Below, one piece after another: positions 32,201 through 42,120 of a stretch of 64,000 bases of DNA; position 1 is the stretch's first letter, and every line of letters starts with the position of its first letter. Both the position numbers and the translations under genes were made by a program. Under the pieces are notes generated by a model. The model did no database searches, was not told where the DNA came from, and was given only the letters and a program-made list of their open reading frames with translations. This stretch comes from Prorocentrum cordatum. Taxonomy: Eukaryota; Sar; Dinophyceae; Prorocentrales; Prorocentraceae. The stretch is taken from the NCBI GenBank assembly GCA_963575745.1, contig CAUYUJ010014181.1, forward strand, positions 230,001-294,000, in the 5' to 3' direction.

Positions 32201-32317
32201 AGTTCGTTCTGCAGCGGGGGCGGACGGAAGTCGAGACTAGGGAGGACAAAAACGAACAACGAGCACGAGCAGCACTGCCAATAGGTCGACCCCTGCTGCG
32301 CAGGCAGGCAGCCGTAG

Positions 32318-32362
32318 CCACCGAGGAGGAGGAGGAGGAGGAGGAGGAGGAGGAGGAGTTCA
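32318..32362. repeat. GAG microsatellite
   Basis: About 45 bases of GAG repeat followed by TTCAGTTCAGTT. Confidence 0.95.
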
Positions 32363-32639
32363 GTTCAGTTCTCAAGCCCTTCGAAACCATCTTCTGAAGC
32401 TCTACAAACACTGGCTCGGGCTGGGGCACGAAAGACGTTGCAACACGCCCTCTTCGTCAAATCACCTGCCGGCAATCGTGCTGCTACCTGCAACACCTGG
32501 AGAACAATTCTACACTCTGCTGCTGCTACCTGCTTCACTGCAGAAGAAAGAAAGGAGCACAGGCGGTGAGGCGGCGGCGGACAGCAGGCTGATGGCCTGG
32601 CACACTGTAGGCCCAGCACGGGGGCGTGGCCGAAGGGAC

Positions 32640-32951
32640 TCAGAATCTCTTTTTGCCTCCGCGACGCTTGCCACCGCCTAACTGGCGGCTCATGTTGTTC
32701 CTCGGGGCACGGTTCATCTTCACATCACCTCCCATGCCTCTGATGGCCTCGCTAATCATCTGCTCGACTAGAATCCAGATGCCTGGGACCTGCAGCATCT
32801 CCGACGGGACGACGATTGGGCTCGTCATCAGACCTTTGTAGTTGGTATTGGCCGCGACCGCGTCCTTTAGCTTCTGCTCTAGCTCTGCCGCGACCTCGTC
32901 CTCGTACGGGAGCAGAATGTTGCCGTGCAGCGCGAACGTAATGCGAGACTT
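32640..32951 (-). CDS. Probable last exon of an unidentified protein gene, basic C-terminus
   Basis: The minus-strand frame ends at TGA (32640-32642). From about 32951 it encodes some 103 residues with normal composition, unlike the low-complexity frames around it. It begins KSRITFALHGNILLPYEDE, has a charged helix-like stretch (VAAELEQKLKDAVAANTN), a conserved-looking middle (MTSPIVVPSEMLQVPGIWIL, VEQMISEAIRGMGGDVKM), and ends in a basic tail (GGGKRRGGKKRF). A likely splice acceptor, GGAGCAG, lies immediately upstream at about 32952. Sequence further upstream turns into CTCCTCCTC and CACA repeat, which looks intronic. I do not recognise the family. The basic tail would suit nucleic-acid binding, which is inference only. 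Upstream exons were not found, so the gene may be partial or a fragment. Confidence 0.55.
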   Translation of the reverse strand, partial: KSRITFALHGNILLPYEDEVAAELEQKLKDAVAANTNYKGLMTSPIVVPSEMLQVPGIWILVEQMISEAIRGMGGDVKMNRAPRNNMSRQLGGGKRRGGKKRF

Positions 32952-33024
32952 CTGCTCCGTGTGAGGAGGAGGAGTCACGCACAATTCTGGCCCGGAAGGC
33001 CAGAGTGCTTCTCGGACCGGGGGG

Positions 33025-33070
33025 CGTGGCATCGCTCGGAGGGGTGCCTTTTTCCCCACATGTTTCGTGG
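33025..33070. mobile_element. CATCGCTCGGA element, left-end fragment
   Basis: GTGGCATCGCTCGGAGGGGT resembles the left terminus of the elements at 8729 and 29005. No right end follows. Confidence 0.35.
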
Positions 33071-33137
33071 GGTTCTGGTTTTCTTCTCTGCCGCGTCGCA
33101 CCCGCGTCTCACACACTTCCCCTCCCCCACACACACA

Positions 33138-33262
33138 CAGCACAGCACAGCTCGCACAGCTCAGCACAGCTCAGCTCAGCACAGCACAGCTCAGCACGGC
33201 ACAGCACAGCTCACCGCAGCACAGCACAGCACAGCACAGCACGGCAGAGCACAGCACAGCGG
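33138..33262. repeat. AGCACAGC/AGCTC microsatellite
   Basis: Pentamer-like AGCAC, AGCTC and ACGGC repeats for about 125 bases. Confidence 0.95.
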
Positions 33263-33805
33263 GTCGGAGAGTGTGGCAGGAGTGGCACTTTCTCGACACC
33301 AGAGGGGGTGCGCAGAGGGTGGTTCCTCAGCGGGGCCTCTATCCGTGACACGCTCGCAGGGCGTGGCAGGCGCGGCACTTTCTCGACACCACTGGGGGGG
33401 CGTAAAGGGTGGTCCCTCAGCGGGGCCTCTATCCGTGACACGCTCGCAGGGCGTGGCAGGCGCGGCACATTCTCGACATCACATGGGGGTGCGCAGAGGG
33501 TGGTCCCTCAGTGTGGCCTCTATCCGTGACACGCTCGCAGAGCGTGGCAGGCGCGGCACTTTCTCGACGCCGCTGGGGGGGCGCAGAGGGTGGTCCTTAA
33601 GCGGGGCCTCTATCCGTGACACGCTCGCAGGGCGTGGCAGGCGCGGCACATTCTCGACATCGCATGGGGGTGCGCAGAGGGTGGTCCCTCAGTGCGGCCT
33701 CTATCCGTGATACGTTCGCAGGGGTGTGGCAGGAGTTGGGGGCGCTCTCTCTTTCAGGTTTCCAGGACGTGTCAGGCGTAACAGTTCCTCGACGCCAGAG
33801 GGCGG
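33262..33805 (+). repeat. 90-91 bp tandem array, about 5.5 copies
   Basis: CGCTCGCAGGGCGTGGCAGG or a near variant starts at 33351, 33441, 33532, 33622 and 33713, giving periods of 90 and 91. Each unit carries GGGCGTGGCAGGCGCGGCAC, TTTCTCGACACCAC, GGTGGTCCCTCAG and GGCCTCTATCCGTGACACG. A diverged array of the same unit is at 54340-54640. Frames such as 32925-33710 exist because 90 is a multiple of three, and they break where the period is 91. Confidence 0.93.
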
Positions 33806-33875
33806 CGCATGGGGTGGGGAGCTCCACTGATCGACATATGGGACACATGTCTTTGACCCTCGAGCATCCTGATAT

Positions 33876-33893
33876 GTAACACATTGGCTCAAG
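33876..33893 (+). other. Possible relic spliced leader (weak)
   Basis: GTAACACATTGGCTCAAG aligns to the SL core with one deleted T and four mismatches. The 3' ten bases, TTGGCTCAAG, match exactly. A second partial GGCTCAA follows at 33896, as in tandem SL relics left by repeated retroposition. It precedes the ATG at 33982 by 88 bases. The match is weaker than at 13252 and 48173 and could be chance. Confidence 0.4.
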
Positions 33894-33981
33894 CCGGCTC
33901 AACGCGCATAGTTTTCCACTCAGACGCGCCCTGCTTCCGTATCTTAAAGCAGCAAGCGATCCCTTGCGGTGTGCGGCGCTC

Positions 33982-34404
33982 ATGCCGCCGAAAATTGCCA
34001 TCGCCGCCCTGCCACCACCTTGTTTGGCGCTGAAGGAGGCAATGAGTGGGATGGGCCTTGAGGTCAATCTGGCAGGCTTGCGCGGCTACAAGGATGCGCA
34101 AGGAGATCTTCTGGTTCGAAACGCATCTAATGCTTATCATCGACAACTCGCCAACTGGTGGCCTCATACTCTTCTCATCAGGTACAACGAGCTGAGTAAA
34201 GGAGGCAACGACGATGGCAGGAGGCAGTGCTTGATGCGGTACCTGCTGAACCCTTCGTCCGGCGGGTTCCCAGCTGTTCAGCCTGGGGGGGCGGAGGATT
34301 GGGCAGGGGGTGGCAACGGCCACCAACATCATTCTTACATGCTTCACTTCAGCTATCATCACCCCAGCCATAATATAAGTATGTGGGGTTCCTCTGCAGC
34401 GTAA
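33982..34404 (+). CDS. Unidentified protein frame behind an SL-like sequence
   Basis: From ATG at 33982 the frame encodes 140 residues beginning MPPKIAIAALPPPCLALKEA, with a plausible globular middle (AGLRGYKDAQGDLLVRNASN, AYHRQLANWWPHTLLIRYNE). It then becomes Gly/His-rich from about residue 95. That change and GT/AG words (ATCAGGTACAAC, GCGGTACCTG) suggest the frame may run into an intron. Codons are not repeat-driven, unlike the neighbouring 91-bp array that ends at about 33805. The minus strand is also open here, so the coding strand is not certain. I chose plus because of the SL-like sequence upstream. No family recognised. Confidence 0.4.
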   Translation: MPPKIAIAALPPPCLALKEAMSGMGLEVNLAGLRGYKDAQGDLLVRNASNAYHRQLANWWPHTLLIRYNELSKGGNDDGRRQCLMRYLLNPSSGGFPAVQPGGAEDWAGGGNGHQHHSYMLHFSYHHPSHNISMWGSSAA

Positions 34405-34510
34405 TTTCCTCGGCGAGGACCATCGAGCAGAGTCTTGGATCACCCCACGAACAACACGCGCACGAAGCCGAAAGCAGCGCACGCGGTCAGTGGACGCCCG
34501 AGCGATGGCG
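34395..34510. mobile_element. CATCGCTCGGAC family element, copy with eroded left end
   Basis: CTCGGCGAGGACCATCGAGC, GAGTCTTGGATCACC and GTGGACGCCCGAGCGATGGC match the interior and right end of 29005-29132, including the following GAGGGG. Confidence 0.6.
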
Positions 34511-34599
34511 AGGGGGGGGGAGACCCCGCGCTCTCGCCGTTCGCTCGGCGGCGGGCCGGCTCGAGGGAGCGCTGCTGCTTGGCAGGGGCCAGGCCTTCC

Positions 34600-35050
34600 A
34601 CGCGGATCATTGGATACCGGAAGGTATGAGTCGCGACCGACTCGGGAGCCTCGAGACGGGGGTCAATACAAACAGGGGTCAGCCAGGGCACCGGATTTTG
34701 CAGGATCCTGCGAAGACCCCTCTGGCTGACCCGGGTTAGGGAGCCGCTCGTGGCCGCGAGGCGGCCGCGCATATTGCCTGACCCGAGTTTGCGAAGACCT
34801 GCGTTGCAGTTTTCTTTCCTGCATTGCAGTTTTTTGGTTTCTTGCTGACCCGGGTCTGGATTGACCCGGGTCAGAAGATCCCCGACCGACGAGATGGGTC
34901 GCGACCGATCGGTCGCGATCGGTGGCGACCGGTCGCGGCCGACTCTGGGATCGATCGCGATCAGTCGCGGCCGATTTGGAATGCCGATCGGTCGCTACCG
35001 ATCGCGACCGAAACAAGCGACCGACTCTGGGATCGGTCGCGACCTGGATC
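34600..35050 (+). repeat. GGTCGCGACC palindrome cluster, copy 4, interrupted
   Basis: The left edge GGATCATTGGATACCGG and the first palindromes (GAGTCGCGACCGACTCGG) are at 34605-34650. The main cluster (ATGGGTCGCGACCGATCGG, GATCGGTCGCTACCGATCGC) is at 34885-35045. The intervening 34660-34875 is a TGACCCGGGTC element, so one repeat appears to have inserted into the other. Confidence 0.75.
34660..34875 (+). mobile_element. TGACCCGGGTC / TGCAGGATCCTGC element, copy 2, nested
   Basis: Edges GGGGTCAGCCAGGGCACCGG and CTGACCCGGGTCTGGATTGA, then CCCGGGTCAGAAGATCCCCG, equal those of 11355-11540 and 45312-45465. It lies within the GGTCGCGACC cluster at 34600-35050. Confidence 0.72.
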
Positions 35051-35054
35051 CAAG

Positions 35055-35108
35055 GTAGGATCGCACCGCGTCGCCGATGCGTCGGCGGCGCGGCGCGATC
35101 GACAGCCT
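35055..35108. mobile_element. Fragment of the GGTCGGAG MITE-like element
   Basis: AGGATCGCACCGCGTCGCCG and CGGCGGCGCGGCGCGATCGA retain the inner inverted arms of the element with almost no interior. Confidence 0.5.
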
Positions 35109-35284
35109 GGTTTTCTCTCCCCGAAGCCCCTTGCGCTGTGATCAGACACGCACGACGAGAGGTTTTTTGCTATGTTGGGCCTCCAGGGGGCCCTTCCTGA
35201 GTTTACTGGGCCTTGGGGCCGTCAGAAATCGACTCAGGATGAAAAAGTGGACCCGGGGAAAAACTCCAGACCTCCGATGGTCGC

Positions 35285-36545
35285 TGATGTGAAAATCCAC
35301 GTCCGGACTGCAGCGAAGCGTCTCGGCAGTCCGACAGGACGGGTGTGTGACGCCAGGGCCCAGCCACGATATGTCAAGGAATGCCAATTGCAAAACATCG
35401 CATTCTCATACGTTGAAAAGCAACCCCCCTTAATCCCCCCCCAGGGCCGCCGCCGAGTCGCCGACCCGTTTCCGCGTACTTTTTGGAAACCTAAGGAAAA
35501 CGTTTGGAAATCATTGATTTGGGCCTCTGGACCCTCCTCGAAGCCCACAAGGGGCGTCAAGAAGGCTACTGATGGCTTAGGGCGTCCCACGAGAGCCCCA
35601 AAACGGCCCCAAGACGACCCAAGATGGCTCCAAGAGCGCCCAAAAAGCTCCCGAGACGCCCCAAGAGGGCCCCAAGTCGACCCCCAAGAGCGCCTCCAGA
35701 GGCCAGAATCATTGATTTCCCTATGGTTTTGGAAAGATTTTGGCGTTCTCGCCTTCCTCGACTCTGAGAAGCCAATGAGGGCCCAAGCAGCTTCCAAAAT
35801 GGCCCCAAAAAGGCCTCAGAAGCCCCTATAAGGGCGCCAAGACGGCCCGTGAGGGCTCCAAGAAGGCCCAAAGAGGCCCCCAAGACGTCCCAGAGGCCCC
35901 TGCGACAGCCCGAAAGGACCCCGAGAGAGCCTCAAGGCGGCCGAGGGAGGCCCCCAAAACGATCTCCGAAGGGGCGACGCGGCGCAAGAACGCCCCAAGA
36001 CGGCCCAAGCCGCCCCCAAGAGGCCCCAAAGAGGCCCCAAACAGGCCCCCAAGGGGCCCCAAGAAGTCCCCAAGAGGCCTCCGGCAAATCCACAAGAAGC
36101 CCCCCAAAGGCCTCAAAGAAGCGTCCAAAAGGCCGCACAACGACTGAAGTGTATTGTTTTTGTCCCCCAAAAGAGGCCCCCTCAGGGCCCCAAGAGGTCC
36201 CCAAGAGGCTTCCAGGAAATCCCCAAGAAGCCTCCCAAAAGGCTCACAGAGGCGCCCAAAAGGCCACACACCGTCTGGATTGTATTGCTTTTTCTCATGG
36301 GCGAACCACGGCGCAGCCCGTGTCACGTGGAAGTTGGTCACGGCGGCGCCCATCAGTAGAGCCGGCGCTGGGAGGGAAGACGGGGCTGCCGCTTTCCTCA
36401 TCGCCCTCGATAGCCCCAACCTGCCTGGAGGCAGGTCGGGCAGCGGAGCGGAAACCCTAATGCAACGTATCCAATGCACCCACTGACTGCATAATTGCTA
36501 CATATCGTATTCTGCTACATTCCTATGTCTCCCCCCTTTTCACCC
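35285..36545 (-). repeat. CTTGGGG-rich composite repeat, inverted copy 1
   Basis: In reverse complement this block has the same modules as 2460-4090. The module with ACTCGGCGGCGGCCCTGG and TTTTGCAATTGGCATTCC lies at 35290-35580. The GAGTCGAGGAAGGCGAGAAC / AACCATAGGGAAATC module lies at 35700-35800. CCAAGAGGCCCC arrays fill 35580-35700 and 35810-36300. CCGTGACCAACTTCCACGTG lies at 36325-36410, and CATTGGATACGTTGCATTAG at 36440-36545. Module order partly differs from the + copy, which indicates rearrangement after duplication. Confidence 0.88.
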
Positions 36546-36664
36546 CCCCGAAGCCACCCCACATCCACCGACCCAGGGTTGGCGGACCCCTGCTGGACAC
36601 ATCCACGCAAAATTATCCCAGTGCGACCCTACCTAGGAGTTGGAGCCTCTAGGAAAACAACATT

Positions 36665-37110
<446 letters not shown>

Positions 37111-37209
37111 CAACGCCATGCCGTAAGTGAAGCAGCAGCAGAAGCAGGCAGCAAGTCGCCGAGACAGCAGCAAAAGCAAGCAGGCACGGAGATGAGGGCG
37201 GTGCACGGG

Positions 37210-37400
37210 GGAGTTCTTTACATCTACATCTATATCTACACTTACATATACATCGACACCTACATCTACATCTAGACCTACATCTACACCTACACCTACA
37301 GCTACATCTACATATACACCTGCATCTACATCTACATCAACAGCGAGACTCACATCTACATCTACATCTACACCTACATCTACACCAACATCTACATGTA
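37210..37400. repeat. CATCTA / CACCTA hexanucleotide repeat
   Basis: CTACATCTACATCTA-type hexamers for about 190 bases. Confidence 0.96.
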
Positions 37401-37690
37401 TGCTCTGCTATGCAATGCTCTGCTCTGCTCTGCTCTGCTATGCTATGCTGCGCAATGCTATGTCGGGCTAGGCTAGGTAGGCTATGCTATGCTATGCTGC
37501 GCTATGCTATGCTGCGCTCTGCTCTGCTATGCTATGCTGTGTTGTGCTATACTTTTGCTTTGCCTTCGCTTTTGCCTTCACTTTTGCCTTTGCTTTTGCT
37601 TTTGCTTGGCACCCAGGGAGCGCAACTGGGGGAGCCGCGCGTTTGCTTTTATCTTTGCTGTTGCTTTTGCTTGGCTCCCAGGGGACCGGG
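37400..37690. repeat. GCTATGCT and CTTTTGC simple repeats
   Basis: TGCTATGCTATGCTGC and CTCTGCTCTG repeats at 37400-37552 are followed by TTTTGCCTTTGC units at 37555-37675. Confidence 0.94.
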
Positions 37691-37744
37691 GGAACCGCCC
37701 GGGGCGATTTACAGTGCCCGGCCCTTTAAGCCAAGCGAGTAAGA

Positions 37745-38345
37745 ACCCTTCTAGGCAGAGCCTAGGTAGGGAAAAAACATTGAAAATCAATGAGTTGGGC
37801 CTCCTGGGTCTCTGCCTCAGAGGCCGTGACGACGGCTCAAGATGGCCTCAATACAAGCCAAGACGGCCCAATGACGGCCCAAGATGGCCCCAAGTGGACC
37901 CAAGAAGCGCTCAAGACGGCCTCAAGAGGACCCCCAAGAGCGCCGCCGGAGGCCAAAACCATCGATATTCCAACGGGGTTTTGAAGGAATGTAGCGTTCT
38001 CGCTTTTTTCGCTTCTCAGAAACCCATGACGGCCCAAGCAGCCTCCAAAATGGCCCCAAGACGGCTTAAGAACCCCTCAAAAGGCCTCCACGACGGCCCA
38101 AGCGGGCCCTCAGACGGCCCAACTCAACTGGACCCCAACAAAGCCCCAAAACGGCCGCGAGGGACCCCCAGGACGGCCTCCGAATGGGCCACACGCCACA
38201 AGAGCGCCCCAAGACGCCCCCAAGAGGCCCCAGGAAGCCCCCACCCAAGACATCTTCAAGATGCCACAAAGAAGCTCCCAAGAGGCCCCGCAACAACTGG
38301 ACTGTACGTGGTCCGGACGTGCACCCCCGCGAAGCGAGAGGAATA
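37745..38345 (-). repeat. CTTGGGG-rich composite repeat, inverted copy 2
   Basis: Reverse-complement modules in order: ATTGATTTTCAATG / GAGGCCCAACTCATTG (37775-37830), a CAAGACGGCC array, the GAAAAAAGCGAGAACGC module (37985-38035), a further array, and the CCAGTTGTTGCGGGGCC / CTTCGCGGGGGTGCACGTCC edge (38260-38345). The edge matches 2125-2250. Confidence 0.85.
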
Positions 38346-38349
38346 TCAC

Positions 38350-38860
38350 GACGTCGGGGGGTTGGGTCCTTGGTCGCGTGGCCCCTGCATCGGCGATGCG
38401 ATGTGGCTTTGGAGCCCGTCTGCTTCGGTCCTCTGGGAGGCCTCGAGGGGTCTGAGCCCTCTGGCGCAGGTTCTCGCCTCGACTTGGAGAAATAGGGGCA
38501 TCGCTCCTGGCTCGGGGACTCTTGCGTCAAGGCTTGTCGTGTTCTTTCCCACCTTCGTCCGCCCGTTCCTCCACGTCGTGGTCGACCTTGTCGTCGTCGT
38601 CAACGACATCCGTCTCCTACGACTCCTCACCTCCCTCACCCTCATCCTCCCTCCCCCGCGTCCCTGCTCGTCATCGTCAACGATCTCCTCCTGCGCCTTC
38701 TCCTCCCCTTCTTCCCCCCTACCGGCGCCACGTGCACAGGGACGAGCGGGAAGGAGCCCGAGAAGAGGAAGCTCAGAGAATCACGCATCAGAGAACAGAG
38801 AAGCTCATCGCCCTGCCGTCTGCACGGCTCTGGTGGTGTGCTGCCAAGTCTGGCAGCTCG
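38350..38860. other. Intergenic sequence with a MITE scrap and pyrimidine tract
   Basis: CTGCATCGGCGATGCGATGT near 38386 is a scrap of the MITE-like interior. Positions 38570-38730 are CCTCC/CGTCGTC-rich. No gene recognised. Confidence 0.55.
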
Positions 38861-38864
38861 GGAG

Positions 38865-39080
38865 TCCTGATCATAGGATGTTAGATATTTCTTGTCGCGG
38901 CCGACGAGATCGGTCGCTGCCGATTGAGCTTGAAACTCGGGTAATGATCGCGACCGATTGACTTCAAAATCGATCGCGACGATGGGTCGCGTTCGGTCGA
39001 CCGAATTTGGAATCGGTCGCGATCGGTTGCGACCGCTTTGGAGTGCCGACCGGTCGTCACTGGTCGCGACCCCGGAATTC
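38865..39080 (+). repeat. GGTCGCGACC palindrome cluster, copy 5
   Basis: Left edge TGATCATAGGATGTTAG, then TTGTCGCGGCCGACGAGATC, GATCGCGACCGATTG, AATCGGTCGCGATCGGTTGC and CTGGTCGCGACCCC. Confidence 0.72.
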
Positions 39081-39194
39081 TTGTAGCCAATGCTCCAAGA
39101 GCGGGTTGTTGGAGCGGGCCGCTAGTTTTAATAACATATCCGCCATGTGAGTAAATTATGTAAACAAAGATTCGGGGCGGGACAATGAAACATA

Positions 39195-39505
39195 GTTTTG
39201 CCGGCCTAAACAGTGGTCTGGGGACGATTGTTCGTTTTTGTTTGTTGGGGGGGATGTTTTGTTTGTTGTGCTATTGTTTTCTTTTGGTTTTGGTAAGTAA
39301 AACGAGAGTCAACACCAATATTACAACATACACGTGTTTATATTCCGAACATGGTGATTTTCTCACAATGCTGTTACCAAGCATTTCTGTTGTTGAAGTA
39401 TGGTTGAGTATGCTTTGGTATGTTTGAGTGTGTGTTTGTCGAACTTGAACTTTGTCGTCCAGAAAAAACACCGCCCGAAGGAGGACATGCCCGACCTAAC
39501 ACTCG
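39195..39505 (+). repeat. Dispersed element ending in GGAGGACATGCCC, copy 4 (long)
   Basis: GTGGTCTGGGGACGATTGTT opens a T-rich stretch, and the element closes with GGAGGACATGCCCGACCTAA. The interior is longer than in the copies at 19855 and 28800, which suggests either an insertion here or deletions there. Confidence 0.55.
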
Positions 39506-39649
39506 GGGGGAGGAAGCTCGGCCCGCGGGGGGCTGCACTTCGGGTTGCTCCCCGGGGCCGTCTGGAGGGCCAGCGGGCCCAGGGGGTGGGCGATCCGGAC
39601 CGGCGAGAGGCCCGCCCCCCCCTTGTGGCGGGCCGTGGCCCCCCCACAA

Positions 39650-39870
39650 GGCTCGTTCCGATTTCTCCGATTCGATTCGGTTCGAAGTCGATGGCTTCCG
39701 GTTCCGATTTGATTCTATCTTGGATTCCGATTTGGGCTCCGATTTCTTATTGGAGGCCTACTAGCCTGCCGATTCCCGCCGATTCGACTTTTCCCGACTC
39801 GGATGCCGATTTCCGCCGATCCGATTTATTTCGATTGCTGATCCGATTCGATTCTGGACTCGCCTGTCCC
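39650..39870 (+). repeat. GATTCGATT-rich dispersed repeat, direct copy of 10960-11160
   Basis: GGCTCGTTCCGATTTCTCCG, TTCCGATTTGGGCTCCGATT, TTGGAGGCCTACTAGCCTGC (exact over 20 bases in both copies), TTCGACTTTTCCCGACTCG and TCTGGACTCGCCTG. Confidence 0.9.
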
Positions 39871-40004
39871 AGGGCGCTCCCGGGCGTTCCCAGGGCGCCT
39901 GTCAGGAGAGGGAACATTTTTGTTGTGCCGGCGGCTAGGCAGAGCAACTGCGCTGGCAGAGTAGCACCAACAACGGGGATGCCGTTGAAGCGACTTGTGC
40001 CGCG

Positions 40005-40175
40005 AGGCCCGCAAAACAGACAGAAAGAAATCACAGAGGGAAAACCACACACGAATTATCGTCGATTCCCGGGGAAATATGGGAACACATGGAAAGTGTT
40101 GGTGTGAGTGCGTTGGGAAACGAAAGTAAAGAACATATGACAAAGTTGGTGCCCCTGGGCCCCTTTAGCCTAGTT
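40005..40175 (+). repeat. Dispersed repeat with ATCGTCGATTCCC core, copy 3
   Basis: ACACACGAATTATCGTCGAT, TCCCGGGGAAATATGGGAAC, ACATGGAAAGTG and CCCCTGGGCCCC match 5805-5960. Confidence 0.65.
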
Positions 40176-40242
40176 GCGCTCATGACAGAAGACCAAAGTA
40201 CTCCATCGACGGAGGGCGGCTCGCGATTCGGGTTGCGATTCG

Positions 40243-40475
40243 TCGTCCTCCTCCTCCTCCCTCTTTCCCTCCCTTCTCCCCCTCCCCCTCCTCCTCCTCC
40301 TCCTCCTCCTCCTCCTCCTCCTCCTCCTCCTCCTCCTCCCAGGAGGAGGAGGAGCAGGACGAGGAGGAGGATGAGCGGGAGGAGCAGGACGAGGAGGAGG
40401 AGGAGGAGGAGGAGGAGGAGTGGGAGGAGGAGGAGGAAGAGGAGGAGGAGGAGGAGGAGGAGGAGGATGCAAGGC
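40243..40475. repeat. (CCT)n immediately followed by (AGG)n: perfect-type foldback
   Basis: CCTCCTCC repeat at 40243-40340 meets AGGAGGAGG repeat at 40341-40470 at the junction CCTCCCAGGAGG. The two arms are directly complementary with almost no loop, so a hairpin of about 90 bp per arm can form. Confidence 0.93.
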
Positions 40476-40724
40476 ATTTTTGGCTGGCCCTCTTGACCCC
40501 CCTCCCCCTCGGAGGCGGCTCCTGGCCCAGCTGGAAGCGGGCCGCCATCCCAAGACTCGTCGGCCACTCTCGGCGCCTGGGGTCCAGGGGTAGTCAGCTT
40601 GGCTCCAGGTGCGCCCTGCAGGAAGGGTCTCCTGCGGCGCTCCTGATCTGCTCCCAGGAGGGGTTCTGGTAGAGCCGTGTTCTGTGAGCAGATGCATTTT
40701 TTTTTTGCTGCATTCCTGCGTTCC

Positions 40725-40810
40725 CCTGCTCCTCCAACTCCTCCTCATCCTCCTCTCCTCCTCCTCCCTCCTTTTCCTCCTCCTCCTCCTTCCTCCTCCT
40801 CCTCCTCGAG
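40725..40810. repeat. CCTCCT tract
   Basis: CTCCTCCTC-rich stretch of about 85 bases. The 40476-40724 and 40811-41100 flanks hold no recognised feature. Confidence 0.9.
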
Positions 40811-41109
40811 ACTGCTCCCCGGGTGGGGGAGGGGGCGTTTACTACGAATTTTGTTTCACAGCGACGCCTGAAAAAATGCGTGGGGGGGCGACGATTTGAG
40901 ACATAGTTTCTGGCGCGCTATCACGGCGCGAGCCCAGGGGCGTAGCGAGAGGGGGGGAATGGTTAAAAAACAGTTTCCGACCCCCAGATTCGATTCGTCT
41001 AACCTTGACAATCGAATCTGGACCCCCAGGAAGGGGAGGGGATTTTCTTAAATCGTTTACCGAACTTATGGGCTCCGCCACCTGCCGCCGGCCCCCTTTT
41101 CATCATAAC

Positions 41110-41350
41110 GGGTACATGAGTGGTATATCAGGATGTCTTGGCGCCGTCTTGAAGACATGATGATGCTGATGGTGATGGGGATCTTGCGAGGGATCATGGT
41201 TTCGATGATGCAAATATGGTATAATGTACACAGGATCGTGGCCTCGGGGGCGCGACGATATGTAATTTACGAGAAGTCGTGGACTCGAGGACGTTACAAT
41301 TGTGTCATTGACGCAAGTCGTTGCCTCGACGACGCGACTACAGCTTAATT
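41110..41350 (+). repeat. Degenerate repeats of about 40-45 bp (GTGGCCTCGGGGGCGCGA), block 1
   Basis: GATCGTGGCCTCGGGGGCGC, AGTCGTGGACTCGAGGACGT and AGTCGTTGCCTCGACGACGC recur at roughly 45-base spacing. The same unit returns at 42200-42520. Confidence 0.6.
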
Positions 41351-41524
41351 TCAGAAGGGTGTATGGGTTCCGGGGCGCAGGTACCCGTAGCACCCCGCAG
41401 TTACGGATAAGAGTGAGGGGGTTTGGGACGTCTGCAGTTTGCGAGGCTCTGAAGAAGCCCGCCGCAGGCGCAACATTTTCAAGCTATACAGAGCTCGCCG
41501 CAGGCGCCGATTTTTTTGTTAAAA

Positions 41525-42078
41525 CAATGTCGGTGGTGGGTCGCGGGTAGGGTCGCAGGTGGGTCGCGGGTGGGTCGACGGTGGGTCGCGGGTGATTCGC
41601 GGGCTCTCCACCTCCACCTGGAGGGAATTCAAAAACAGCCCGCCGCAGGCGCCGACAATTCTGATTCGTACTCTGAACGCGGTTTGGGTCGCGAGCGGGT
41701 CGCAGGTTCTCCACCACCTGGAACGAATGCAAAAGAAGATCGCCGCAGGCGCCGAAAGTTTTTGGTGGGTCGCGGGATGGGTCGCGGGCGGGTCGCGGGT
41801 GGGTCGCGGTGGGTCGCGGGTGGGTCGCGGGTGGGTTGCGAGTGGGTCGCGGGGTGGGTCGCGGGTGGGTCTCGCGGATGGGTCGCCGGGGGGGTCGCGG
41901 GGTGGGTCGCGGGCGGGTCGCGGGGTGGGTCGCGGTTGGGTCGCAGGTGGGTCGCGGGGTGGGTCGCGGGGTGGGTCGCGGGATGGGTCGCGGGGTGGGT
42001 CGCGGGTGGGTCGCGGGTGGGTCGCGGGGTGGGTCGCAACATCAAACAACAAACAACAAACAACAGACAACAAACTAC

Positions 42079-42120
<42 letters not shown>

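Noticed and set aside
33262-33805. CRISPR array (regular repeats near 90 bp)
   Set aside because: The whole unit is conserved with no variable spacers, and the genome is eukaryotic. The same holds for the 76-bp and 361-bp arrays.
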